A stretch of 24,152 nucleotides of DNA from assembly GCA_003542385.1 (NCBI GenBank), contig DPKT01000015.1, forward strand, positions 1 through 24,152, in the 5' to 3' direction. The position numbers and the translations under genes were made by a program. The notes under the pieces are model-generated. The model saw only the letters and a list, made by a program, of their open reading frames with translations, was not told the origin of the DNA and ran no database searches. This document shows positions 17,913-24,152 of the stretch, one piece after another. The DNA is from Desulfomicrobium sp. Lineage in GTDB: Bacteria > Desulfobacterota > Desulfovibrionia > Desulfovibrionales > Desulfomicrobiaceae. Every line of letters starts with the position of its first letter. The stretch's first letter is position 1.

Positions 17913-18602
17913 TCACATCAGGTTGTCGAGGAGTTGAAAAAGCAGCGTCTGCGTCGAGGCCGCCAGTTCCTGCCTGGCCCGCATTTCCCCGGCCGATTGT
18001 ACGAAATCGGTTCGAGGCTCGAGCTCGTCGGCACAGTTGGCGATGAGCAGCTCCATGCTCTCGGGCGTGGTTTCCAGATGGAACTGCAGCCCGACAATAC
18101 GCCCTCGGGCCTCGAAAGCCTGGTGCCGGCATGCGTCGCTCCCGGCAACGCAGGCGGCTCCTGGCGGGATGGAGAAGGTCTCTCCGTGCCAGTGGAAAGC
18201 CGGGAACTCCGGGCCCAAGCCCGAGAAGAGCGGCGATTTCTCGCCCTGGGCGGTCAGGCGCACCGGAAACCAGCCGATCTCCCGGCCGTTGTTGGACGTT
18301 ACGCTGCCGCCAAGCACCTCGGCCAGAAGTTGGGCTCCAAGGCAGACGCCGAACAGACGCGCTCCGGCGTCGACCGCTTGCCTGAGGTAACGTTTCTCTT
18401 CACGCAGCCAATCGAACCGCTCTTCGTCGTGCACGCTCATGGGGCCTCCCATGATCACCAGGAGATCCACCTCCTCGATGGCCGGCAGGGGCTCACGCAG
18501 AAAGAGGCGGGTCCGGGTGAGCGCATGTCCCCTCGCCTCGGCGTAGCGGACAATGGCGCCAGGCCCTTCGAACGGCACGTGTTCAATCGTGTGTATGCGC
18601 AT
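17913..18602 (-). CDS. class I glutamine amidotransferase-like protein
   Basis: This 229-residue protein has the class I glutamine amidotransferase triad: nucleophile Cys87 in GVCLGAQLLAEVLGG, and His175 with Glu177 in LQFHLETTPE. The strand DLLVIMGGPMSVHD (46-59) and the HWHGETF segment (137-143) place it with the free-standing GMP-synthase-like amidotransferases (YfeJ/YbiB-type neighbours in databases), which are not GuaA itself. The acceptor substrate is unknown. The family start MRIHTIEHVP at 18602 with AAGGGA just upstream is preferred over the upstream ATG at 18653. The gene leads a two-gene operon with the PNPOx-fold gene. A 19-base palindrome lies in its promoter region. Confidence 0.9.
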   Translation of the reverse strand: MRIHTIEHVPFEGPGAIVRYAEARGHALTRTRLFLREPLPAIEEVDLLVIMGGPMSVHDEERFDWLREEKRYLRQAVDAGARLFGVCLGAQLLAEVLGGSVTSNNGREIGWFPVRLTAQGEKSPLFSGLGPEFPAFHWHGETFSIPPGAACVAGSDACRHQAFEARGRIVGLQFHLETTPESMELLIANCADELEPRTDFVQSAGEMRARQELAASTQTLLFQLLDNLM

Positions 18603-18955
18603 CGTTTTTCCCTTTTTTGTAAATGGTTCATGCGGAATGAACCCTAAGTGCAACAGGGATGCCTAGGTTCGTCCAGTGCGTTCCGCCGATGGGAAAACGA
18701 ACGGATAATGCGCGTCGAACGGCGATTGGCGCGGGCTTCCCTCGAAGCCTCTCAAACGGCCTTAAGATCGACGATGTGAAGGACCGGACGCTGCATGAGA
18801 CGAAAATGCAAATTTCGAGGATGTGCGCGACGCGATTCGGAAACTGAGGGCGTCATGCCTTGGATGACACGGCACCGAAAAGAGCGACCCGCTGATCCGT
18901 GCCGCTGCAAGAAGCTCCGACCCCGGCCGGACAGCCCGGGATCGGCCTCTCATTT
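18603..18955. other. intergenic region between the amidotransferase and EamA genes
   Basis: No supported gene. It holds the amidotransferase promoter region and palindrome (18625-18653). It also has a GC-rich hairpin, CCGACCCCGG (18917-18926) against CCGGGATCGG (18936-18945), with one mismatch. This hairpin could mark the 3' end of the EamA transcript but has no T-run. The rest shows nothing recognisable. Confidence 0.5.
18625..18643. promoter_or_regulatory. 19-bp palindromic operator candidate upstream of the amidotransferase operon
   Basis: GGTTCAT and ATGAACC are perfect reverse complements around a five-base centre (GCGGA), 23 bases before the gene start. On the minus strand TTGCAC (18648-18653) lies just upstream and could be a -35 hexamer, so a protein bound here would sit across the -10 region. 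No regulator gene adjoins it, so the binding protein is unknown. Confidence 0.55.
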
Positions 18956-19867
18956 CTACCTTTTCTGCGTCATCAGCACCGAAATCAGGACCACCCCGGC
19001 CGCGGCCAGCTGGACCATGCTCATGGTCTCGCCCAGGAAGAGGAAGCCGCAGGTCACGGCCACCACGGGGATGAGGTTGATGTGGGCCGAGGCCGTGCCG
19101 GCAGGCATACGGGTGATGGCCCAGTTGTAGAGGGAGAAGGCGCCCAGCGTCACGCCCGCGCCCAGGAAGAGCAGGATGAGGACGAGCTGCGTGTCGAAGG
19201 TCCCGGCCGGGACGTCCAGCAGGCGCAGTGCGCCGGGGGAGAAGAACAGGCAGCCCGTGACCACCTGCATGACCGTCAGAGTCCAGGCCCCGTAGCGCCG
19301 GCCCAGGAAACGGATGAGGATCATGTTCGCCGCGGCGCAGACCATGGCCCCGAGTTCCAGGGCGTTGCCAAGAAGAGGGTAGGGGGCCGACTCCGTGGCC
19401 TGTCCGGAAAAGCTCAGCACCGCCACTCCGGCCAGGGACAGCAGCAGCGCCCAGACCGTGCGCATCGTCAGCGCCTCGCGCAGGGCAGCCCAGGCCCCGA
19501 CGGCCACCAGCAGCGGCACCGAGGCTGAGATGACGCCGGCCTGGGCCGAGGTGGTCAGCCCCAGGGCGGCCGATTCGAACCAGAAGTACAGGCAGGGCTG
19601 CAGGACGACGGCCGGCAGCAGGAGCTTCCAGTCGCCGCGGCGGTACATGGACAGGTCGATGCTGCGGTACAGGGGCAGGACGCAGGCCAGGGCCACGACC
19701 ATGCGCAGCCACATGACGCTCCAGGGGTGGAGGTCGGCCAGGGCGGCGCGCATGGCCGAGAAGGATGCGCCCCAGAGCAGGACGGCGCCCAGCACGGCCA
19801 GACGCGGGGCCAGACCGATGGAAAGGGTTTCGATGACGTCGGGTACGGCGGCGGATTCGGATTTCAT
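18956..19867 (-). CDS. EamA/DMT-family transporter
   Basis: This 303-residue polytopic membrane protein has about ten hydrophobic segments in two EamA repeats. The first repeat opens with LAVLGAVLLWGASFSAMRAAL and the second with LGNALELGAMVCAAANMIL. It shows the conserved FLFLGETMSMVQLAAAGVVL end of the family. Such drug/metabolite transporters usually export amino acids, metabolites or drugs; the substrate cannot be read from sequence. The start at 19867 has CGGGAGA upstream. It lies 15 bases after the AraC-type gene on the same strand, so that regulator is probably in its operon and may control it. Confidence 0.93.
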   Translation of the reverse strand: MKSESAAVPDVIETLSIGLAPRLAVLGAVLLWGASFSAMRAALADLHPWSVMWLRMVVALACVLPLYRSIDLSMYRRGDWKLLLPAVVLQPCLYFWFESAALGLTTSAQAGVISASVPLLVAVGAWAALREALTMRTVWALLLSLAGVAVLSFSGQATESAPYPLLGNALELGAMVCAAANMILIRFLGRRYGAWTLTVMQVVTGCLFFSPGALRLLDVPAGTFDTQLVLILLFLGAGVTLGAFSLYNWAITRMPAGTASAHINLIPVVAVTCGFLFLGETMSMVQLAAAGVVLISVLMTQKR

Positions 19868-19882
19868 GGCAGATCTCCCGGA

Positions 19883-20716
19883 TCAGAGTGAAGTCGTGGG
19901 CGCGTGAGCGGTGCGCGCTGCGTAGTGGCCGGGCGTGACCCCGGTGTAGAGCTTGAAGGTGTTGGTGAAGTGGGGCTGGTCCGCAAAACCGGCCAGCTGG
20001 GCCACCTCGGACAGCGGCGTGCCGCGCCGGACCAGGTTTCTGGCCAGTTCCACCCGGCGCTGGGTGCGGAAGACGTGTGGCGGCACGCCCGTCTGGCGCT
20101 TGAATGAGCGCAGGAAATGGTACTGGCTGACCCCCAGTGTGGACGCCATGTCCCGGAGGGTGACCTTGCGGTCCAGATCCGCGGCCAGCATCTCCCTGGC
20201 CCGACGGACAAAGGTCCGGTCGTGGCCGTCTTCGTCCTTTGATACCCCGCCGTGGGCCCGAAGCACGTTCCCGATGGTCCGCACCAGGGCCGACTCGGTC
20301 CGCAGGTCGTCCTCGCCGCCGAGACTCTCGGCGAGCTGGCGCAGGGGTTCGCACACTTCCGGCCTGTCGCTGACCAGTTCCGTGAACTCGGGCGCAGCCT
20401 GAGGGTTACGGCTCACATCCTCGGCCAGACTCCGGACCAGATCGAGGCTCAGGTAGAACATGGTGTAGGAGAACACGCCGTCACGGGCCGGACCGCCGGC
20501 ATGGACCTGGCCGGGGTTGATCAGGCAGGCCTGGCCCTGCCGCACGGTGGCGTCGTCCCTGCCCGGACCCAGGCAGCAGCACGCCCCGCGGTGCATCAGC
20601 CCCACGGAATAGAGGTCGTCGTGGAAATGCCGCGGAAAGACGTGCGTGCTGCTCGAAGCCCGACATATCTCGATGCCGGGCATGCTGGCGATGAATTCGA
20701 TGGAAGGGGCGTCCAT
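19883..20716 (-). CDS. AraC family transcriptional regulator
   Basis: This 277-residue regulator has an N-terminal cupin-like ligand domain (PRHFHDDLYSVGLMHRGACCC, GQACLINPGQVHAG) and a C-terminal double helix-turn-helix. The HTH includes TLRDMASTLGVSQYHFLRSFKRQTG and LSEVAQLAGFADQPHFTNTFKLYTGVTPGHY. This subgroup commonly sits beside amino-acid or metabolite exporters, as here. ATG at 20716 is chosen; a TTG four codons upstream (20728) is possible, and neither has a clear ribosome site. The inducer is unknown. It is the first gene of a two-gene operon with the EamA transporter. Confidence 0.93.
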   Translation of the reverse strand: MDAPSIEFIASMPGIEICRASSSTHVFPRHFHDDLYSVGLMHRGACCCLGPGRDDATVRQGQACLINPGQVHAGGPARDGVFSYTMFYLSLDLVRSLAEDVSRNPQAAPEFTELVSDRPEVCEPLRQLAESLGGEDDLRTESALVRTIGNVLRAHGGVSKDEDGHDRTFVRRAREMLAADLDRKVTLRDMASTLGVSQYHFLRSFKRQTGVPPHVFRTQRRVELARNLVRRGTPLSEVAQLAGFADQPHFTNTFKLYTGVTPGHYAARTAHAPTTSL

Positions 20717-20797
20717 GGCCGGGATCAATAGACCATGGAGGGGCGGGCCGTCTAGGAAAAAATTGCGCTTCGGAAGATCGCCTATGGGCAGATCCTT

Positions 20798-21220
20798 TTA
20801 ATTGAAGGGCTTGGTTTTTCTACGCGGGATGTTACCGGCAGGAAGGTCTCTGAGCAATTTGGTCGATTTTGCTCCGTTGCCGTCGCTTCCACCGATTATG
20901 GTTTCGATCGCTTCGGCCATGAGGCGGTTGATGCTCATGTTGTGCAAAGCTGCAAAGCGTGCGGCTCTCCTGTGCAAGTCGGGAGCGACGCGCACGGAAA
21001 ATTTGCCGGAGTAGGGTTTTTCGGGGGGTCTGCCGATTTCCTCGCAGTGTTCGAGGTAATCATCGACAGCGTCGCGGAAAGCGGCCTTGAGGTCGCTGAC
21101 GCAGTCACCGTGGAAGACAATCAGATCGTTGATGTCCAGAACTTCGCCGCGCAGGACACCGCATTCGTCGTCGTATTCGACTTTTGCGCAGTATCCCCTG
21201 TAGGTCATTGGTGTGTTCAT
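20798..21220 (-). CDS. hicB: HicB-type antitoxin
   Basis: This 140-residue protein has the HicB layout. An N-terminal partial RNase H-like fold (YRGYCAKVEYDDECGVLRGEV, VSDLKAAFRDAVDDYLEHCEE) leads to PPEKPYSGKFSVRVAPDLH and a C-terminal ribbon-helix-helix (RRAARFAALHNMSINRLMAEAIE) that would bind the operon promoter. The family start is MNTPMTYRGY at 21220, which overlaps the stop of the broken hicA by four bases (ATGA). Just upstream GGGGTTACCCC (21221-21231) can fold and hide the weak ribosome site, so its translation may depend on ribosomes arriving from hicA. The C-terminal ~25 residues are basic and unstructured-looking. Confidence 0.9.
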   Translation of the reverse strand: MNTPMTYRGYCAKVEYDDECGVLRGEVLDINDLIVFHGDCVSDLKAAFRDAVDDYLEHCEEIGRPPEKPYSGKFSVRVAPDLHRRAARFAALHNMSINRLMAEAIETIIGGSDGNGAKSTKLLRDLPAGNIPRRKTKPFN

Positions 21221-21488
21221 GGGGTAACCCCTAAACATGAAAGAAAATTTCTCAGATCCTTTACAGACGTTTTGGAGAGGGTTCGGCCGGGATGCGGCTC
21301 GTGGAGGTTGAGGTAGAGCCCGCCTATGTGATGCGAATCCGCGAGCCGCTGGTCCTTCCTTTCGTTGAAATGCTGCCCCCAAGAGCCAAACAGAGATGCT
21401 CGACTTCCTTGAATCGGATGTCACTGGTCACCGGGTTTGCGAAAATTTCTTCCAGGGTTTGACGTTGCCGGGAATTCAGTGGTGGCAT
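21217..21488 (-). pseudogene. hicA: HicA-type toxin gene broken by a single-base deletion
   Basis: From ATG 21488 the frame reads MPPLNSRQRQTLEEIF and continues with DIRFKEVEHLCLALGG and GSRIRIT for 54 codons, then meets TAG (21324-21326). The reading continues without a gap in the -1 frame as GGLYLNLHEPHPGRTLSKTS and VKDLRNFLSCLGVTP, stopping at 21217 inside the hicB start. Joined, the two halves give a ~90-residue HicA/YcfA-like protein of the NP...DIxFKEVExLxxALG / GSRxRxxxxG / HxPHPxxxxxKxxVxxxRxFL type. One base missing near 21325 (TAY to TA) explains it. No slippery heptamer is visible, so programmed frameshifting is unlikely. It is either a dead toxin or a sequencing error. Gene order hicA-hicB is the usual one. 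Confidence 0.8.
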
Positions 21489-21497
21489 TTTTTGATA

Positions 21498-21526
21498 CCA
21501 TTATTCAGTGTTACGTTGCCCGTCAA
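21498..21526 (-). promoter_or_regulatory. candidate sigma70 promoter of hicAB
   Basis: On the minus strand TTGACG (21521-21526) is followed after 17 bases by TAATGG (21498-21503). The predicted transcription start falls only a few bases before the hicA ATG at 21488. With no ribosome site visible, a leaderless mRNA is possible. Confidence 0.45.
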
Positions 21527-21745
21527 GAAGGGGGACTCAACAGGAGGTCGGGAGTCAGGAGCCAAAACTCAAATCGGGTTTGAATCGGGAAGATTCTTGA
21601 TTGGAAATTTCAGCGAAGTGAATGGGTAATCAGCATTATTATGCGATGATGTTGGGTAACGATGGTCTGCCAGGAACGGGGCGAAGTCTGGTTCAACGGC
21701 ATGATTGCAAGATAATTAATAAGTAGCGGGACTGACCAAGATAGT

Positions 21746-21786
21746 TTATTTAAATAATTGTTCAAATGATAATTTGTAATATCAAT
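21746..21786 (+). promoter_or_regulatory. candidate promoter/operator of the SmtB-like sensor gene
   Basis: A perfect 12-base palindrome TTATTTAAATAA (21746-21757) is followed by CAAATGATAATTTG (21763-21776), whose five-base arms are perfect. TTGTTC (21758-21763) and TATCAA (21780-21785) with a 16-base gap could be -35 and -10, which puts the second palindrome between them, where ArsR/SmtB repressors usually bind. The gene start is 32 bases further on. The call is by consensus only. Confidence 0.45.
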
Positions 21787-21817
21787 TAATCCTAACATAT
21801 TTGAATAAAAGGAAATC

Positions 21818-22177
21818 ATGAATAAGGTCCGCGAAACTCACTGCATCCATCCGGCCGATGTCGCACGAGCCAAACTGGGGCGAACGGAGGCGCGTGAACT
21901 TGAGGGAGTGGCGGCGTTGCTCGGGGCCATGGCCGACCCTACACGGGTCAGGATCCTCGACGCCCTTCGGATGGGCGAACTGTGCGTGGGGGATCTGGCT
22001 GCTGTGCTGCAGATGACCGTGTCCGCTGTCTCGCATCAGCTCAGGCTGCTGCGGACCGCGCGGCTGGTGCGGGCAAGGAAGGAGGGCAAGGTGGTTTTCT
22101 ACGTTCTTGATGATGAGCACGTGGAGAGAATTCTCGATATTGCGCTGGATCACTGTCGGGAGAGAGGTGCACGATAA
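21818..22177 (+). CDS. ArsR/SmtB-family metal-sensing repressor
   Basis: This 119-residue winged-helix repressor is close in style to SmtB/ZiaR/CadC: LLGAMADPTRVRILDALRMG, ELCVGDLA, then the recognition helix MTVSAVSHQLRLLRTARLV. Both classical metal sites look complete. Alpha-5 is D99-x-H101-x10-H112-x2-E115, an exact match to the SmtB zinc motif. Alpha-3N could use Cys56 and Asp59 of ELCVGD with N-terminal Cys9 and His11. The likely signals are Zn, Cd, Pb or Co, which release it from DNA. AAAAGGAAATC precedes the ATG. No metal pump or metallothionein gene adjoins it in this window, so it is either autoregulatory or acts elsewhere. A terminator follows. Confidence 0.93.
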   Translation: MNKVRETHCIHPADVARAKLGRTEARELEGVAALLGAMADPTRVRILDALRMGELCVGDLAAVLQMTVSAVSHQLRLLRTARLVRARKEGKVVFYVLDDEHVERILDIALDHCRERGAR

Positions 22178-22233
22178 TTGACTGTGAAAGAATGAATGCT
22201 GGCCGTTCAAACGGTGGGTTGCATGGAAGAGGT

Positions 22234-22284
22234 AAAAGCCGGGACGCGGAGTGCATTGGGCATACAGAAGCGATCCGGCTTTTT
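22234..22284 (+). terminator. terminator-like hairpin after the metal-sensor gene
   Basis: AAAAGCCGG (22234-22242) pairs with CCGGCTTTT (22275-22283), with T's continuing to 22284. The loop is long (32 bases). A and T runs on both sides allow it to act in both directions. Confidence 0.65.
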
Positions 22285-22322
22285 ATGCGACGTAGCTGAT
22301 CCCCGTTTTGGGGCGGCCAGAT

Positions 22323-22360
22323 AAAGAAAATCCCCCGGTCGCATTACGCTGCCGGGGGAT
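22323..22360 (-). terminator. Rho-independent terminator of the mutS-lysA operon
   Basis: On the minus strand ATCCCCCGG (22352-22360) pairs perfectly with CCGGGGGAT (22330-22338). TTTTCTTT (22323-22330) follows. It lies 20 bases after the lysA stop. Confidence 0.88.
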
Positions 22361-22379
22361 CATTTCGAGGTGAGCTCGG

Positions 22380-23651
22380 CTATTTTTTCAGTTCATCGAT
22401 GAGCGACAACCCTTCCTCTTCCAGCGCCACCAGGTCGTTGTAGACCTCGCGCTTGCGGATGAGCACGTGCTTGTCGCCTTCGACCATGATCTCCGCGGCC
22501 CGGGGGCGGGAGTTGTACTGCGAGGACATGACGAAGCCGTAGGCGCCGGCCGAGAAGGCGGCCAGCAGGTCGCCCTGGGCCACCTTGGGGAAGGTGCGGT
22601 TCTTGGCCAGGAAGTCGCCCGATTCGCAGATGGGGCCGACCACGTCCGCCGTCATCTGTTCGCCGTTGCCTTCCTTGACCGGCGCGATGCGGTGGTAGGA
22701 GCCGTACAGGGACGGGCGCACCAGGTCGTTCATGGCCGCGTCGACAATGACGAAGGTCTTGTCCTCGTTGGTCTTGGTGTACTGCACTTCGGCCACCAGG
22801 ATGCCCGTGTTGCCGGCGATGACGCGGCCGGGTTCGAGGATGAGGGTCACGTCCATGCCCTTCAGGGACTCGACCAGGGCTTTGCCCAGCTCTTCGGGGT
22901 GAGGCGGCTCCTCCTCGTTGTAGGTGATGCCGAGGCCCCCGCCAAGGTCCAGGTACTTGATCTTGATGCCCATCTCCAGCAGCTGCCCGTGGAAGGCCTT
23001 GAGGCGGTCCAGGGCTTCCAGGAAGGGGGAGAGCTTGGTCAGCTGGGAGCCGATGTGGCAGTCCATGCCGACGGGGTCCACGTTGGGCAGGCTCTTGGCC
23101 AGGGCGTAGGTCTCCAGGGCGTCGGGTCTGGACAGGCCGAACTTGTTCTCCTTGAGGCCCGTGGAGATGTACGGGTGGGTCTTGGGGTCCACGTCGGGGT
23201 TGATGCGCAGGCTGATGCGCGCCACCTTGCCCAGTTCGCCGGCGATGGCGTTGATGCGCTCCAACTCCTGCCGCGACTCCACGTTGAACATGAGGATGTC
23301 GGCCAGCAGCGCCTCCTGGATCTCCACGGCCTTCTTGCCCACGCCCGAATAGACGATCTTGTTGCGGGGCACCCCGGCGCGCAGGGCGCGGAAGAGTTCG
23401 CCGCCGGACACGATGTCCGTGCCCGCGCCTTCCTTGGCCAGGATCTTCAGCAGGCTCAGGTTGGAGTTGGCCTTGACCGAATAGCACGTCAGGTGGTCGA
23501 TTCCCTCGAAGGCCGAGTCGAAGGCCTTGAAATGGCGCTTCAGGGTCGTGGCCGAATAGATATAGAGGGGCGTGCCGTATTCCCGCACCAGGTCGGCCAC
23601 GGGGATGTCTTCGGCGTGGAGCTGTCCGTCCTTGTATTGAAAGTAATGCAT
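22380..23651 (-). CDS. lysA: diaminopimelate decarboxylase
   Basis: This 423-residue PLP enzyme converts meso-diaminopimelate to L-lysine, the last step of lysine synthesis. Key residues are the PLP lysine Lys60 in CYSVKANSN, His199 in DCHIGSQ, the glycine loop LDLGGGLG (235-241), EPGR (273-276), the partner-subunit active-site Cys342 in GPICESGDFLA, and SQYNSRPRAAEI near the C-terminus. The length is normal. The frame is open far upstream, but MHYFQYKDGQ at 23651 with GAGAGGA just upstream is the family start. It lies 17 bases behind the lipoprotein gene on the same strand. Confidence 0.96.
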   Translation of the reverse strand: MHYFQYKDGQLHAEDIPVADLVREYGTPLYIYSATTLKRHFKAFDSAFEGIDHLTCYSVKANSNLSLLKILAKEGAGTDIVSGGELFRALRAGVPRNKIVYSGVGKKAVEIQEALLADILMFNVESRQELERINAIAGELGKVARISLRINPDVDPKTHPYISTGLKENKFGLSRPDALETYALAKSLPNVDPVGMDCHIGSQLTKLSPFLEALDRLKAFHGQLLEMGIKIKYLDLGGGLGITYNEEEPPHPEELGKALVESLKGMDVTLILEPGRVIAGNTGILVAEVQYTKTNEDKTFVIVDAAMNDLVRPSLYGSYHRIAPVKEGNGEQMTADVVGPICESGDFLAKNRTFPKVAQGDLLAAFSAGAYGFVMSSQYNSRPRAAEIMVEGDKHVLIRKREVYNDLVALEEEGLSLIDELKK

Positions 23652-23668
23652 GAGGTTTCCTCTCAGTG

Positions 23669-24085
23669 TCAGGGGGTCGAGGGTTCGAGGGTGATGATCT
23701 CCGACAGGGCCGGTTGGATGATGTGGTAGGTGTTGTCCGCCTTCAGGCGGATGCGCAGGGTCTTGCCCGGCAAGGGCTCGCAGATGGTGAAGATGAAGCT
23801 GTTCTCCTTGCGGTACAGGCCCGAACTGTAGGGGAAGAACTTCTGGGTGTAGGACGGAGTGAAGGGGCAGGTGGGGCAGCCTTCCTGCTCGATCTCCACC
23901 AGGAAATATTCGAGGTTGGCCAGGCGGCCGCCGAGCTTGGCATTGATCAGGATGCAGCCCTGGTCGTAGCGCGCCTCCATGTGGTTGATCTGGATCAGCT
24001 CCTCGCTGGCCACGGGCTGGGGCCATTCCTTCTTGCCGCAGGCCGCGGCCGACAGGAGGAGGATGCACAGCAGCAGACGTTTCAT
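23669..24085 (-). CDS. small lipoprotein of unknown function
   Basis: This 138-residue protein begins MKRLLLCILLLSAAAC, a signal peptide with a lipobox and lipidation Cys16. Lys18 and Lys19 follow, so there is no Asp at +2 and outer-membrane sorting is likely by the enterobacterial rule. The mature part has a CPTC pair (70-73) and beta-rich strands (YFLVEIEQEG, FIFTICEPLPGKTLRIRLKA). No family is recognised. The start at 24085 overlaps the mutS stop (ATGA) and has AGGAAA upstream, so it is translationally coupled to mutS. Conserved placement before lysA in relatives would suggest a real function. Confidence 0.85.
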   Translation of the reverse strand: MKRLLLCILLLSAAACGKKEWPQPVASEELIQINHMEARYDQGCILINAKLGGRLANLEYFLVEIEQEGCPTCPFTPSYTQKFFPYSSGLYRKENSFIFTICEPLPGKTLRIRLKADNTYHIIQPALSEIITLEPSTP

Positions 24086-24152
24086 GAGTTTCCTGCCATA
24101 GCCTTCCACTGGTGGAGCAGGGTCAGTGCGTCCAGGGGGGAAAGCTCGTTGA
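24082..24152 (-). CDS. mutS: DNA mismatch repair protein MutS, C-terminal end only
   Basis: Only the last 22 codons are in the window. They read NELSPLDALTLLHQWKAMAG plus NS and a TGA stop. This matches the LSP-x-x-AL-x-x-L end typical of MutS, where the tail helps tetramer contacts. The stop overlaps the lipoprotein start by four bases. The identification rests on a short motif, so it is probable rather than certain. Confidence 0.75.
   Translation of the reverse strand, partial: NELSPLDALTLLHQWKAMAGNS

Larger units (their letters stand above)
21489..21817. other. AT-rich intergenic region between hicA and the metal-sensor gene
   Basis: No supported gene in either strand. The left end holds the hicA promoter candidate and the right end the sensor-gene promoter with palindromes. 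In between nothing recognisable was found. The composition from ~21600 to 21815 is much more AT-rich than the rest of the right flank. Confidence 0.55.

Noticed and set aside
20745..20797. Possible hicB terminator near the T-run at 20759-20764 (minus strand)
   Set aside because: The candidate stems are only three to four bases with bulges; not strong enough to call.
21315..21335. Programmed -1 frameshift in hicA
   Set aside because: No X-XXY-YYZ slippery heptamer lies at the junction, so mutation or sequencing error is the simpler explanation.
21782..22210. Minus-strand 142-codon frame opposite the metal sensor
   Set aside because: It overlaps a plus-strand gene whose DNA-binding and metal motifs are complete; the minus translation has no family features.

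Overview
This is a GC-rich bacterial chromosome segment, most likely from a deltaproteobacterium of the Desulfovibrio/Desulfomicrobium type. That assignment is an inference from base composition, protein style and gene content; there is no rRNA or other decisive marker. No tRNA, rRNA, CRISPR array or intact insertion sequence was seen.

Left part (1-9172), mostly core metabolism. On the minus strand lie a membrane-phospholipid protein (MFS flippase plus acyltransferase, running off the left edge), its overlapping TetR-type repressor, and acetyl-CoA synthetase (acs). Divergent from acs is a Pat-like protein acetyltransferase (dead NDP-forming acyl-CoA synthetase plus GNAT). Enzymes of this kind silence Acs by acetylating a conserved lysine, so the pair looks like an acetate-activation module with its own switch. 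Citrate synthase (gltA) follows. Between pat and gltA are two large inverted-repeat structures.

Middle (9653-17152), a type VI secretion (T6SS) cargo island, all on the plus strand and tightly packed. The order is vgrG, a DUF4123 chaperone/adaptor, a membrane-anchored putative immunity protein, an orphan N-terminal piece of the effector, a second paralogous immunity protein, and a full-length class 3 lipase effector. The immunity gene plus effector head is a tandem duplication. The first effector copy has lost its lipase domain, with a one-base frameshift near the breakpoint. The two immunity proteins are nearly identical at both ends but diverged in an AT-rich centre. This is the most interesting system in the window.

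Right part (17424-24152). Minus-strand pairs are a glutamine amidotransferase-like protein with a PNPOx-fold flavoprotein (a 19-bp palindrome sits upstream) and an AraC-type regulator with an EamA exporter. Next comes a HicAB toxin-antitoxin locus in which hicA is not visible as one open frame: it is broken by a single missing base while hicB is intact. An AT-rich gap leads to a plus-strand SmtB/ArsR-type metal sensor carrying complete candidate alpha-3N and alpha-5 metal sites. Finally there is a minus-strand operon of mutS (last codons only), a small lipoprotein and lysA, with a strong terminator.
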